This document shows positions 11,777 through 22,746 of a stretch of 64,000 nt of DNA, one piece after another (positions within the stretch are counted from its first letter, which is position 1; every line of letters begins with the position of its first letter). The translations under genes and the position numbers were made by a program. Source of the stretch: Solanum dulcamara (lineage: Eukaryota > Streptophyta > Magnoliopsida > Solanales > Solanaceae). The notes below the pieces were generated by a model. That model was not told the origin of the DNA and made no database searches. It saw only the letters and a list, made by a program, of their open reading frames with translations. Where the stretch lies: assembly GCF_947179165.1 (NCBI RefSeq), contig NC_077239.1, positions 32,440,134 through 32,504,133 on the forward strand, read 5' to 3'.

Positions 11777-12338
11777 CTATTTTTTTGGATCAACTATGAT
11801 ACAATCTCCTAAAATAATGTGACCAAGGAATGCCACAGTCTTCAACCAAAATTCGCATTTGCTAAATTTGGCAAATAATTGCTTATCCCTCAAAGTTTGC
11901 AAAACAATCCTCAAGTGATCCACATGGTCTTCCTCATTCCGGGAGTAAATAAAGATATAATCAATAAATACCACCACAAATATATCTAAATATGGCTTAA
12001 AAATTTAATTCATCAAATCTATGGATATAGAAGGAGCATTAGTCAACCCAAATTACATAACTAATAATTCAAAATAACCATACATTATTCGAAACACCGT
12101 TTTGGAAATATCACAATCTCTTACCTTTAATTGGTGATACCAGGAATGGAGATAAATTTTAGAGAAGTAACTTGCCCCTTCCAATTGGTCAAACAAATTA
12201 TTTGTTCTCGGAATTGGATACTTGTTCTTTATGGTCACGTTATTCAATTATCAGTAGTCTATACACATTCGAAGTGATTCATCTTTCTTTCTAACAAACA
12301 ACACGGGAGAACCCTAAGGTGAAATACTTCGCCTTATG
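11777..12338 (-). pseudogene. Reverse transcriptase relic of C, C-terminal part
   Basis: The segment 12247-12053 reads [21 protein letters not shown] and [19 protein letters not shown], the RT fingers/palm. The segment 11977-11777 holds the catalytic box as FIDY (codon 11957-11959), so the second Asp of FIDD has become Tyr. The following [17 protein letters not shown] is the thumb/connection. The N-terminal part of this RT is at 18528-18758. The two halves become adjacent when solo LTR A1 is removed (TSD AAACC/AAACA). Confidence 0.85.
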
Positions 12339-13084
12339 AAACCTGTCACGAGCTAACTCTGTAGGCCGTGATTGGTGACCGAGTTGGGCACCCATACATA
12401 CCCTTATCCCCACTTAGCGTGTTAGCAGAATAGACAAAAGTAGGAGTTAAAAAGGGGTTGCTAGAGAGTGCATGAGTACAGATATAGCACAAAAGGGTCG
12501 TTAAGGCTATCACGGAACACAAAGCCCAAACCATATATATCACGACCCAACCCTGTAGGTCGTGACAAGTGCCTAAACTGGACACTCGCATATACCTTTG
12601 ATAACTATAAGTAAATTTGTCTCCTATTTGAGTCCTGGTGTGCCAACATGCAATATAATATATAAGCCGACGAGGCTATCATAGCATATCAGCACAATTG
12701 TACATACATACATATACACAACCCACATACATGTCCACAGACCTCTAAGAGTAAGAATAGTAACATAAGGTGGGACAGGGCCCCCGCCGTACTCGTGAAT
12801 AAATAAATATATACATCGAGGGTTAATACCAAAACTAGGCTCCGACACTATGGAGCATTTCTGAACTTCTAAGTGGAACCCTTATGCTGATGGATCCCCA
12901 AAGCCTGTGTCTGTAACTGCGGCATGAAATGTATCCCTCCAGAGAATGAGGGGTCAGTACAATACATGTACTGAGTATATAAAGCATAACACAGCATAAA
13001 TGAGATTACAATAGAATTAGGGATGCAGGAAACAAGTATAACATTTAATAAGTAACTGCACTTGTATCTTATAAAATGAGGGCA

Positions 13085-13430
13085 TGTATATCATCCTCTC
13101 ATACCATACCCGGCCTGCTGTGGGACTCGGTGCCACAAATGTTCCATTAGGTCATCATATGCATATATGTGTCATACTCGACCTTCTAGTGAGGGACTCA
13201 GTAAACAATCATACTATCATATATCATACCCGACACTTTATGGGATCGATCATACCCGGCCCTCTATGGGACTCAGTGAATGACCATATCGTCATATATC
13301 ATCCCTTTATGAGACTTGGTCATACTCATCCCTTCATAGGACTCGGTAAGTAATTATGTCATCATATATCATACCTGATCCTTTATGGGACTCGATCATA
13401 CCTGGCCCTTCATGGGACTCGGTGGAAGTA
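13085..13430. repeat. Tandem subrepeats in A2 (CATACCCGGCCC..GGGACTCGGT)
   Basis: Units of about 35-60 bases containing TCATACCCGGCC, TATGGGACTCGGT and ATCATATATCATA recur about six times. The unit GGGACTCGGT with GGCCGGGTATG on the other strand is common to all family A LTRs, but the copy number differs (compare 39593-39739 and 57544-57788). Confidence 0.7.
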
Positions 13431-15401
13431 GTATCAACAGCATGCACGAGTTGAATAGTAAGTCACCATATCCAATTAGCTCATCATCTGAGACTAGGTA
13501 TAACAATTGTCATGAACTATCATTTGAGGATCAAAATGATCATCACCTCAATCATCTTCTAAGGTCCATTAGGGGCTATATCAAACAGAGTCTTGGGAAT
13601 CATAGACTTGGATCAAGATAATGCTACATAGCTTATGCAATCAGAGACATTTATTATCATAGAGTCTTTAGAAATAGAAGCTTACGTACTTAGTCACTAC
13701 TCAACATATAGAAGGCTTGAGTGTAGTAGTTCAACTACTTTAGGACTTCTAGAATTTAGGAGCGAACACGAGTCATGAGTTACGTCTGAAACTTATGATG
13801 TAACTCCCCCCAAATCATATCATAGATAAATTCACTTATATTTAAGACATTCTAAAGGAAAGGAGAGATAGGCTTTACGTATACTGCTTTTCAACACATA
13901 GAAGACTTGAAAGGAAATAACTCAACTATTGCAGGAGTTTTCATATCAAGCAGTGGATAAGAATTATGAATTATACTCCGGGTTCTATGAATGGAATTAC
14001 CCCTATACTTCATATATCCATCACTAATGGCTAAGACATGCCAAGAGAAAAAAAGGATAGATTTACATACTCATCACTTCCTAACATATGGAAGGCTTGA
14101 GAAGCCCTAGTTCAATTACTATAAAAGTGTTTTCATCAAGAAGTAAGTAAGGACCGTGAATTATGCTTGGCATTTATGAGTAGATTTACCCTCAAGCTCA
14201 TATCATTCATTACTTAACTTGAAGACATGACAAAAAAAGGAAGATATAAGCTTTACATACTTATGTCAAAAACATGCCAAGAGAAAGAAAGTGGCTTCAC
14301 ATACCTTTTATAGAGTAATCATAACCACTCTTGCCTTGTTTCCTTCTGAACCTATTTAACACGAAGGTAGTACTAACATTAATAATATTTAACTTTCCAT
14401 CTTCTAAATCCACAACTAAGAACTCATAGGAATCAATTCCTTATTCTCCTTTCTTGACTAGTCTCGACTAGTCTATTAATTAGTTAAGAAGTTAACAGAA
14501 TTCGAACAACGTCTCCTTTATAACTTGCCCTATCCGAACTTCGAATTACATTTTCAATTAGTACAGCCAACGAAAAAAAACAACCAGCAGCCAATACACA
14601 ATTATACCACCTCAATCATCACACCAAATAAGTCCCAAACAGCCCGCTCAAAACTACGATACCAAAAGAGGGTTTTTAATCTCTATTTCGTAAAACCTTT
14701 AACCATACGTAATGGAAGGTCGTGTGGCTGAAAAATAAGCTACCACATCCCTTTTTGCAAACTTTCCATCCCTGCAAAACATAATTAAACCACCTTCAAG
14801 CGCAGCACAACAACCACAACACACTACTCGACTTCGATTTAACTATAATAACCTTAGCTTAGTTTGTTTCTAACGTCAAGCATCCTTGTGCAATTTGTAT
14901 ACTTCCAGCAACATATAAGACGTTTAATACACTCCATAACAACACCATAAACTCTAAATTGAAAGAAAAAACCTTACCTTACTCTAAATTGGCCAAAGTT
15001 TGCCAAAACTCACCTCGGAAGTTCCTTAATTGCGGCTGAAATGTTGTGGCTGTTTTTTTTTTATCTATTTTGTGCTGCTCCAAACCATAACTTTACATTA
15101 TTAACACCTTCATATCATCATGGTATACCCTAGATAATTAATTCACAGAAAAAAATCAGGTCTTACCTTTCACTTTGGCCAAGCCGTCGCCCCTCTCTCT
15201 TAGCCTCCTAGGGTTTCCTTTTCTTTTCCTTTAAGTTCAAGGCTGCTTTGTGAGAAATTCAGCCTTAAGACACATTTATATAAATGTCCTTAGGAGGTGA
15301 CATGTTTCATCCCCCAAGGGGTGACATGTGGCATCCCCTAGGGCACCACCTCATCCATGCATCTAATCCAAAGCTGTCACGTGGCAGTGTAGGACCCACC
15401 T

Positions 15402-15470
15402 CAAGTAGGTGTGTCACCTACTTGGTTCAAGTAGGTGCATCACCTACTTAGTCCAAGTAGGTGCTACGTC
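15402..15470. repeat. Palindrome array CAAGTAGGTG/CACCTACTTG in A2
   Basis: Two adjacent inverted repeats, 15402-15424 and 15428-15450, each have 10-base arms CAAGTAGGTG and CACCTACTT(G/A) around a 3-base loop. A third left arm follows at 15454. They can form hairpins or cruciforms. The same array occurs in A1, A3, R and S. Confidence 0.8.
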
Positions 15471-15859
15471 TCCTTATTTCTCTTCTGTGGGTTCGTAATC
15501 TCATCTCACTTTAAGAGCCTATATCTCCCTTGCTACTTAAGCTCGACGTGCACTCAGTAGCTTAGTTATGTAATACGACCAAGTTGGTGGCGTACGTGAG
15601 TAAGTCGAGTCTTACGACTTATTACTTGGCTCCAACTCCTTCCGGATTCTTATAATTCTATTTCCAATCTTCCCGATTATTAGGGTATCTCATTCTTCCC
15701 TCCTTAGAGTCATTTAATAGCGTTATAGATTATCCAACTCACATGATGACTTCTAAGTAACTTAAGAGCCTCTCTAGAAACTTAAGAAGCGTTCCAAGGT
15801 ACCAAAGTATGGGGTGTAATAATATATACATAACCCATATCATAAGTCTATAGAACTCT

Positions 15860-18522
15860 ACAAAATGATAGCCTAGTCATATGACGGGACAGGGCCCCAT
15901 CGTACCCTTAACCAATATGTACAAATGTACAACAGAAAAGTTAGTACCAAAATAAGGCTTTGGACAAAAGAGCACTACCAACCAACAGGGTGGATTTCCT
16001 AGGCGAGCAAATTAGCAAACCGAGCATCTTTACCTGCGGGCATGTAACACAGCCCCCCTGAAGAAAGGGGGTCAGTATGGACAATGTATCGAGTATGTAA
16101 AGCATGGACTGTAATAAGTAAAGTCATTATCAGAACAGAAGGTGCAGAAATGAGTAAAATATCCAGAATACTAAAATACTTTTCATAACCACAGATAATA
16201 TATGTAGAAAATATATGCCATATTCGGCCCCATTATGGGACTCGGTGAAAAAATTATGGTCGTTGCCCCGTCACTAGTGCCACAGGACATCATAACTCCA
16301 GAGTAGGGAATATATCCATAACAGATCATATCATATCAGATGGTCATATCATATCATATCATATCATATGTGTACATGGCACATCATAACTCCACAAATC
16401 CCATGTACAGGTCATACCTTCCCTCTCATGCTAGAGCGCGATAAACAATGTAGAGAAGTACGCATGATAACAAATCCTGGCCCGAGCTCAGTGAAAGAAG
16501 CATTGAGGAATCTACGAGTGGAATAGTGAGAAACTAAATGCAATATAAAATATAAAACATTTCCAAAGACTTGATAGCGTAACTCCGATGCCAAGTCATA
16601 TAAGAGAAATTGAGCGATAATCATAGTGCATGTCTTTCAGATGTCACAATAGTCTATGTTAAAATAGTCTTTCTGAAATCATTTCTATATTTTAAAATAT
16701 ATTATGGGGCTCAATGGAATAATTAAAATAATCTATCATTCAAAATCATGACAAGAGTCATATTAAGTACCTTTTGAAAGTCACTACGGATTACATCAAA
16801 ATGAAACTTTTGAAATTATATACTCGTATCAAAGCGTAATAAAATGTCCTTTGAAAATCAAGAAATTGGCCATCCTAGTGGCTCTAGGAATAGGAACTTC
16901 CATGAAACCATAAAAAATTTTCATATATTTGTTTTCATAACGACCATACCAAAATAAAGATTAAGATTTACATACTTATGCCAAAAACATGCCAAAAAAG
17001 GAAACGTTAGCTTTACATACCTCTTTCAGATTACCCTTAACACGCTCGCCCCTTCGTCTCTTAAACCTATTTAACATGAAAGTAATTCTAAGGTTAGTGA
17101 CCTTCGACTTTCCAGCTTGTAATTCTACCACCAATTACCCATAGGAACCAATCCCTTATCCATTTCCTTAGACTAGTTCATTACTATTTCCGAAGTTAGC
17201 GGAAATCGGGTAGCATCTCCCCTATAACTTGCCCTATCCAAACTTCTGTTTAACCTCCAAACCTTAACAGACAACCAACAACAACAATCAGCAGCATATA
17301 TACAAGTAAACCACTTCAACATTACACAACACAAACTCCAAACAACTCGCTTAAAACTACAATACCAAAATAGGGTTTTTAATGTCTATTTCGTAAAACC
17401 TTCACCACACAAAATGGGGTGTCATGTGTCTGAAACCAGCAGCACTTATACCCATGTTTAGACATGTTCCATCCCTGCAACACTACAAAATAATTCTCAA
17501 TACGACACTACAATAACAACGACACTAGTTATATTTTAAGCCATTAGAATACGTCAAAATAGTCTCTACACAACCTGCAACTTCCTTCAGCCGTGACATC
17601 TATATTTTCACGTATCCAACTCATGTTTACATGCCCATAACATTATTAAACCTTTACCAAATCGTGGGAGAAGAAAATCAAGCCATATTTGTTAGAACTC
17701 GCTAAAACTTTCCTCGGAAGTTCTCTTAATATGCTGAAAATTGATGGGCTGTTCGCGTCCCTTCTTCGCTGCCCCAAATAGTAATTTTATACTGTTAAAC
17801 ACCGTTATGTAGCCGTGGAATACTTTAAATAATAATTCATGGAACGAAAGTTAGAGGCTTACCTTAAATTGGCCAAATCCATGGCTGCCTTCTCTCTTTT
17901 CTCACACTTTTTTTCTTCTTTGTTGCTGATTTTTGGATGAAAATGCCTTTATAGTCATCACACCATGTATATATATGTGTACTTAAGAGGGGACACATGG
18001 AAGACCCTAGGGGTGACATATGGCAGCCCCGTAGGCCACCACCTCATCTATGCACCCACTCACATACTGCCATATGGCAGCGTGGGGTCAACCCCAAGAA
18101 GGTGAGTCACCTACTTTGTCTAAGTAGGTGCATCACCTACTTAGTCCAAGTAGGTGCATCACCTACTTGCTTCCAAGTAGGTGTTACGCCTCCTTCTGCC
18201 TCTTCCATGGGTTCGTATCTCATCTTACTTTAAGAACCTATGTAATCCTTTCTACGTAAGCTCGACACGCCCTCAAGTCACTTAGTTATGTAAGACATCC
18301 AAGTCGGTAGCTTACGCAAGTAAGTTGAGTCCTACGACTCATTACTTGGCCTCCAACTCCTTCCGAATTCTTATAACTCTATTTCTAACCTTCCCTACTA
18401 TGGGGAATCACATCCTTCCTTTCTTAGAGTTATTTGGTTATGTTATAGATACTCTAGGTTGCATGGCAACTTTTAAGAAGCTTAAGAAAGCATTCTGAAG
18501 TGCGAAAGTATGGGGCATAACA
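15860..18522 (-). repeat. A1 right segment with palindrome array
   Basis: This is the longer piece of A1. It includes a short ATATC-type microsatellite (16346-16370) and a three-copy palindrome array at 18095-18116, 18121-18143 and 18147-18169. The region 15822-16100 repeats the start of A2 (12660-12990): GGGACAGGGCCCC, then the CTGACCCC-like block. Nothing coding was seen. Confidence 0.8.
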
Positions 18523-18527
18523 AAACA

Positions 18528-19260
18528 TTTATCCAACAAGTCCTTCAATTGGTCTTTCAATTCCTTAAGTTCTACCAGAGCCATACGGTAAGGAGGAATA
18601 GAAATAGGTTGAGTACCAGGAAGAAGATCTATACTAAAATCAATTTTTCTTTTGGAAGAAACACTAGGCAAATTTTCAGGAAACACATTGAGAAACTCAT
18701 TAACAATAGAGACTGACTCAAGAAAAGGAGTTTCGAAATCAACATCCCTAACCCACACTATATGATAGATACACCCCTTAGAAATTTATTTTCGGGTCTT
18801 TAGACATGAGATGAATCGACCCTTAATCACTAAATCATTACCGTTCTATTCAAGAATAGGCTCATTAGGAAATTGAAACTTAACCCTATGAGTTCTACAA
18901 TAAATGGATGCATAAGAGGCATGTAACCAATCCATACTAAGAATAATATCACAATCAGTCATTTCTAGTTCAAAAAGATCACACGGGATAAATTTATGCA
19001 AGACCGACACGGGACAATTTCTATAAACTCTCTTGGCTAACACCGAATCACCAATGGGAGTATAAACTGAAAAAGACTAATAATACTTTGGGGAACATAT
19101 TAAATCTCGTAGCAAGGTAAGGAGTAAAAAAATACAAGTTGGCACCCGAATTAAGCAATGAATAAACATCAAAGTTAAAGACCCGTAACATACCTATGAA
19201 CATATCGGGAGACTCCTCAACCTCTTGCCTAGCATGAAGAGCATAAAATTGGTTATTGCG
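18528..19260 (-). pseudogene. Protease to RT N-terminus relic of C
   Basis: Minus-strand segment 18758-18528 reads [36 protein letters not shown] and [16 protein letters not shown], the linker and first part of RT; it stops at the A1 insertion. Segment 19043-18846 reads KRVYRNCPVSVLHKF and MTDCDIILSMDWLHASYASI, the C-terminal half of the protease. Upstream, at about 19175-19130, the active-site motif reads NSGA where DSGA or DPGA is expected, so the catalytic Asp is lost. Stops and frameshifts separate the parts. Confidence 0.82.
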
Positions 19261-20400
19261 TTGGCCACCCTTTTGTTGATCTTAGCACCTTGATCTTAGA
19301 ATTCGTAACATACCTGTGACTTCTCTCCCTTTGTTAAGGCATTCGAAGATCTTGTTCCACATTTTACCATACCAAAATAAGCACCCGTTCCAACCAAACA
19401 CTTACACCTATGATTTCTCCCACATTTGGTGTACTTAGCAGGAGTAGACTCACCAATACCACCACCTTGGGCCCTAGGGTTAAGCACCCTACCTTTGTCA
19501 AACATTTGTCGTGAAGCTTGAAAGGAACCTTGACCTTGGACTCTTTGTCCTTGAATAAAATGGTCGTTACCACCATCGGTCTTATCATTAGAGAACCCAT
19601 TTTCAAAACGAGACTTCTTGGACTCCCTCATATTTCTCTCTTTAAGCTTATATGCTTCAATTTGTTCGTCATAAGTTATGAGCTGAGATATGTCTATTTC
19701 TCTCACAAGAATAGCAGTTCAATATTTTTTAAAAACCAAGTCAAGAACTCTCAATATAAATTGACTCATTCAGATATGGGGATCAACAATGAAAGAAGGA
19801 GCATACTTAGTTAGCATGGGTACTTGTGGACATACTCTCTCACACTCATGTGGCCTTGCTTGAGATTAATGAACTCTATTACTTTTGCTTCCCTTAGCTC
19901 AAGTGGGGAAAAACGATCGAGAAAAGCAAGCTTGAAGACTTCCCAACCAATAGGACCTTCATCAACTCTCTCAAACTTCCATTAAGTGTACCAAACTTGG
20001 GCAATACCCTTGAGTTGGTAGGCCGCAAACTCCGCTTTCTCTTCTGAAGTCACCCCCATAATGTTTACCAGCTTATACACCTCACCAATGAACTCTTGAG
20101 AATCTTCATCTACCTTTGAACCATGGAAATTAAGAGGGTTCATCCTTGCAAAGTCCCTTACCTAGATGTCAAAGTAGGAGTATTAGGAGGAGAAATATCT
20201 CTGTGGTGGGCCACAACATGAGCTAGCATAGTGATAGCAGTTCGGAACTCTATATTAGACACTTGGTCAGGCAAAGGACTATTTTCTTGAGGAACCGAAG
20301 GGAGCTTGGTCTCCATTAGCATTGAGCCCTCTTGGAAAAGATGCTCTTCTCGGAGGAAAATTTGGAAAATCAAAAAGAATAATCATTAAGGAGAAAGGGT
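19261..20400 (-). pseudogene. gag: gag pseudogene of C
   Basis: The N-terminal part (20373-20158) reads SNIEFRTAITMLAHVVAHH, the start of the capsid region. The middle is in shifted frames: RMNPLNFHGSKVDEDSQEF, AAYQLKG and INLKQGHMSVREYV (about 20150-19830). The nucleocapsid part (19706-19296) has CGRNHRCKCLVGTGAYFG, a damaged CCHC zinc knuckle. Gag would package the element RNA. At least two frameshifts and several stops make it a pseudogene. The 5' UTR (20401-20563) separates it from the primer-binding site. Confidence 0.85.
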
Positions 20401-20563
20401 CTTATAGTACACTCTATCATATGACATAGATTATGAAAGAAGTGAGCATTTCCTAAAAATGCCTTATAGCCTCCGATTCATAGATGTGGAGCACTTCACA
20501 CCCATTAATAAGACTCTACTTGTATTGGCATATTGGATTCCCTAGGACACTCTTAAATATTAT

Positions 20564-20575
20564 GCTATAATACCA
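20564..20575 (-). other. Primer-binding site of element C
   Basis: On the minus strand the bases read TGGTATTATAGC, two changes from the tRNA-iMet site TGGTATCAGAGC. It is four bases inside the 5' LTR, with the same AACT spacer region as G1. Confidence 0.8.
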
Positions 20576-20579
20576 AGTT

Positions 20580-22743
20580 TGTCATTACCCAAACTAGGGC
20601 ATAGCTGTGAAACGGGAATCTAAACCCCAAAAGGGCCCCAACCAAGCCTGTTGACATATCATAAGCATGCATAAGGTAAAGTAAAGAATAAATGACATAA
20701 TAAAATCTCAACACATGGTCCATAAAAGTATATGAGTATGACAAGATAGACTCTACATAATTTTTCCAATGATGCCTCTACTAATCAAGGTGGGTGGGGG
20801 CTAAGAAATATCCCTAGCTCATCCTCATATCAAATTAATGTAAGTGTTTAGAAAGGAAAAAACTCATAACTCTCTCTCAATAAGATGAGGACTAACCAAT
20901 CTTTGTAGGATAGTATTTTAACTTGCCACGTGTGGAAGGATAGATATAATTTTCAAACCCTACATTATGATACAATATAGGCAATAAAGTATGTGTTAGT
21001 AGGTTTGAATGTACCAAGTATGCGGGCATGCCATGCAACATAAAGTATAAGATGCAATGATAAAAATGATAAACATGTATAGAAGAGGATAAGTAAGGTC
21101 ATGAGAGAAACTGTACCGATCAAAGTATTAAGAGACATAATAGAGATCACCAAGAACCTAAAAGAGAGTATATGTATGTGGGAGATAACCATAACCGATA
21201 TTAAGACCATGTGAGCTATAATATGGAATTCGATGACCCCCACATTGATAATGGAGGAGACTACTTGCCAAGGTACACTCCATCCAATCATTGTTATCAT
21301 TAGTGTTGTATGTGGATCCACTACCATAAAGACAATCTTCGGTGGCAACGTAGTATAAGGGATTAGAGGTTGCTACTAAGGCTTAGGTTAAGCCCCTACA
21401 TTAGAGTTATCTCGGTGCTAACTATATCAACCCACAGAATATATATCATAATCATATCATACTAATAGATCATACTTGCATAAATCATAGCTTTTCATAA
21501 TCATACTTTATAACATGTTCATAGGAATAGCTCATTAAGGACCTCAAGTCACCCATGAAGGATCATGAGTCACCTTTTTCATTTAGTTCATCATCATATA
21601 ATGTGAGTGTATGCCTTCTATCATTACTCATTCTTTTCATATAATATTATTAGATTCTTAGGTCACCTTACTTATTAAGGATCCTAAGTCACTATTTTTT
21701 CATAAACTTGCATGCAACTCATGTTTACAACATATTTGAGATTATACTTAAAAGCAACATCATGTGATTAAGTAGTAATTCATGCTTAGTTGGGAGGTTA
21801 AATTATACGTAAAATGTAATGCATGCACTTGAAAGAGTAGTTGATGAAAGAGATAAATACGTAAAAGGATTAGTGTAGGGAAGAATCAGGGCAGTGGCAC
21901 ACTGCTGGCGCACCGCTCCAGGCCTGAAACTTTAGAGTCTAGGGCATGACGCACTACTGGCATGCCTCCCCAGCCCCTAAACTTCAGAAGAGTTGCTTTG
22001 GCACGTTGGTGGCACACCGCCCCAGTGATTCCCCGACAAATTTCAAGATTTTTCATCATTTTTCAAGTGTATTCATCCCCAAAAATGAGATCCTAAACCC
22101 TAAATAAAATTACAACATCTATATATATGTAAAATATACCAATTTTAATGTAATTATCATGAAATTATGATACAATAGATTAGAGATCACAAAATACAAC
22201 TTAGTTCTTGAAATATATTTGGAATTTAGAAGACTCATGAATTATAGACTTGAAAATTGGTGAATTAAAGAAGGAATTCATTGAACTCCATGGGTGAAAG
22301 GTACCCATGGATGAACACCCACATACCTTGAGTAAATTGCTTAAGGAAAATTGAAGATCAATGGAGATTTTGAGAGGATCCTAGCTTGGTCTTCAATAGA
22401 GATGTTGAGGCCTTTTTGTAGAGGAAAGATTTTTGTAGTAGAAGGATTGGGAGAGAATGAGAAGAGTTGGGGCTTTTGGGCATTATATAGATTAGGAATT
22501 TAGTCCAAAAAATGTCTAGATAGATTCATTCCCTACTAAAAATAGAGGAAAAGTCCATAATACCCTTAATAAATAAATTAGTACATATCTATATATATGT
22601 ATATATACACATACACATACATATATATATACTTGGGAAACATCTTTTTTCCATTTCATTTTATTACTTTCAAAAATATACTTGTCCCAACAATAAACCC
22701 ACTGAGGTTATTTAGATAGCCTTCAAACACTCAGGATCTTACA
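20580..22743 (-). repeat. 5' LTR of element C
   Basis: A 2164-bp LTR, TGTCATTACCC to GATCTTACA on the plus strand. It matches the 3' LTR (4840-7067) in order throughout, including the GC-rich triplet and the polypyrimidine parts. It has a shorter microsatellite, which explains most of the 64-bp size difference. The many base differences from the 3' LTR indicate an old insertion. Confidence 0.87.
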
Positions 22744-22746
22744 TTC

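Larger units (their letters stand above)
12538..15821 (-). mobile_element. A2, solo LTR of family A nested in A1
   Basis: This 3284-bp LTR begins TATCACGACCCAACC (first TG decayed to TA) and ends GGGGTGTAATA (expected GTAACA). The sense direction is minus. The TSD ATATA is perfect (12533-12537 and 15822-15826). With A2 removed, the A1 sequence becomes continuous and aligns with the start of A2 itself, showing both belong to one family. Confidence 0.88.
12344..18522 (-). mobile_element. A1, solo LTR of family A, itself split by A2
   Basis: On the plus strand the LTR begins TGTCACGAGC and ends GGGGCATAACA; its sense direction is minus. Its own sequence is 12344-12532 and 15822-18522 (about 2.9 kb), with A2 between. 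The flanks AAACC (12339-12343) and AAACA (18523-18527) form a TSD with one changed base. They lie inside the RT of C, at the LDK.F position. No coding region belongs to it. Its centre holds palindromic CACCTACTT repeats (18095-18185). Confidence 0.88.
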
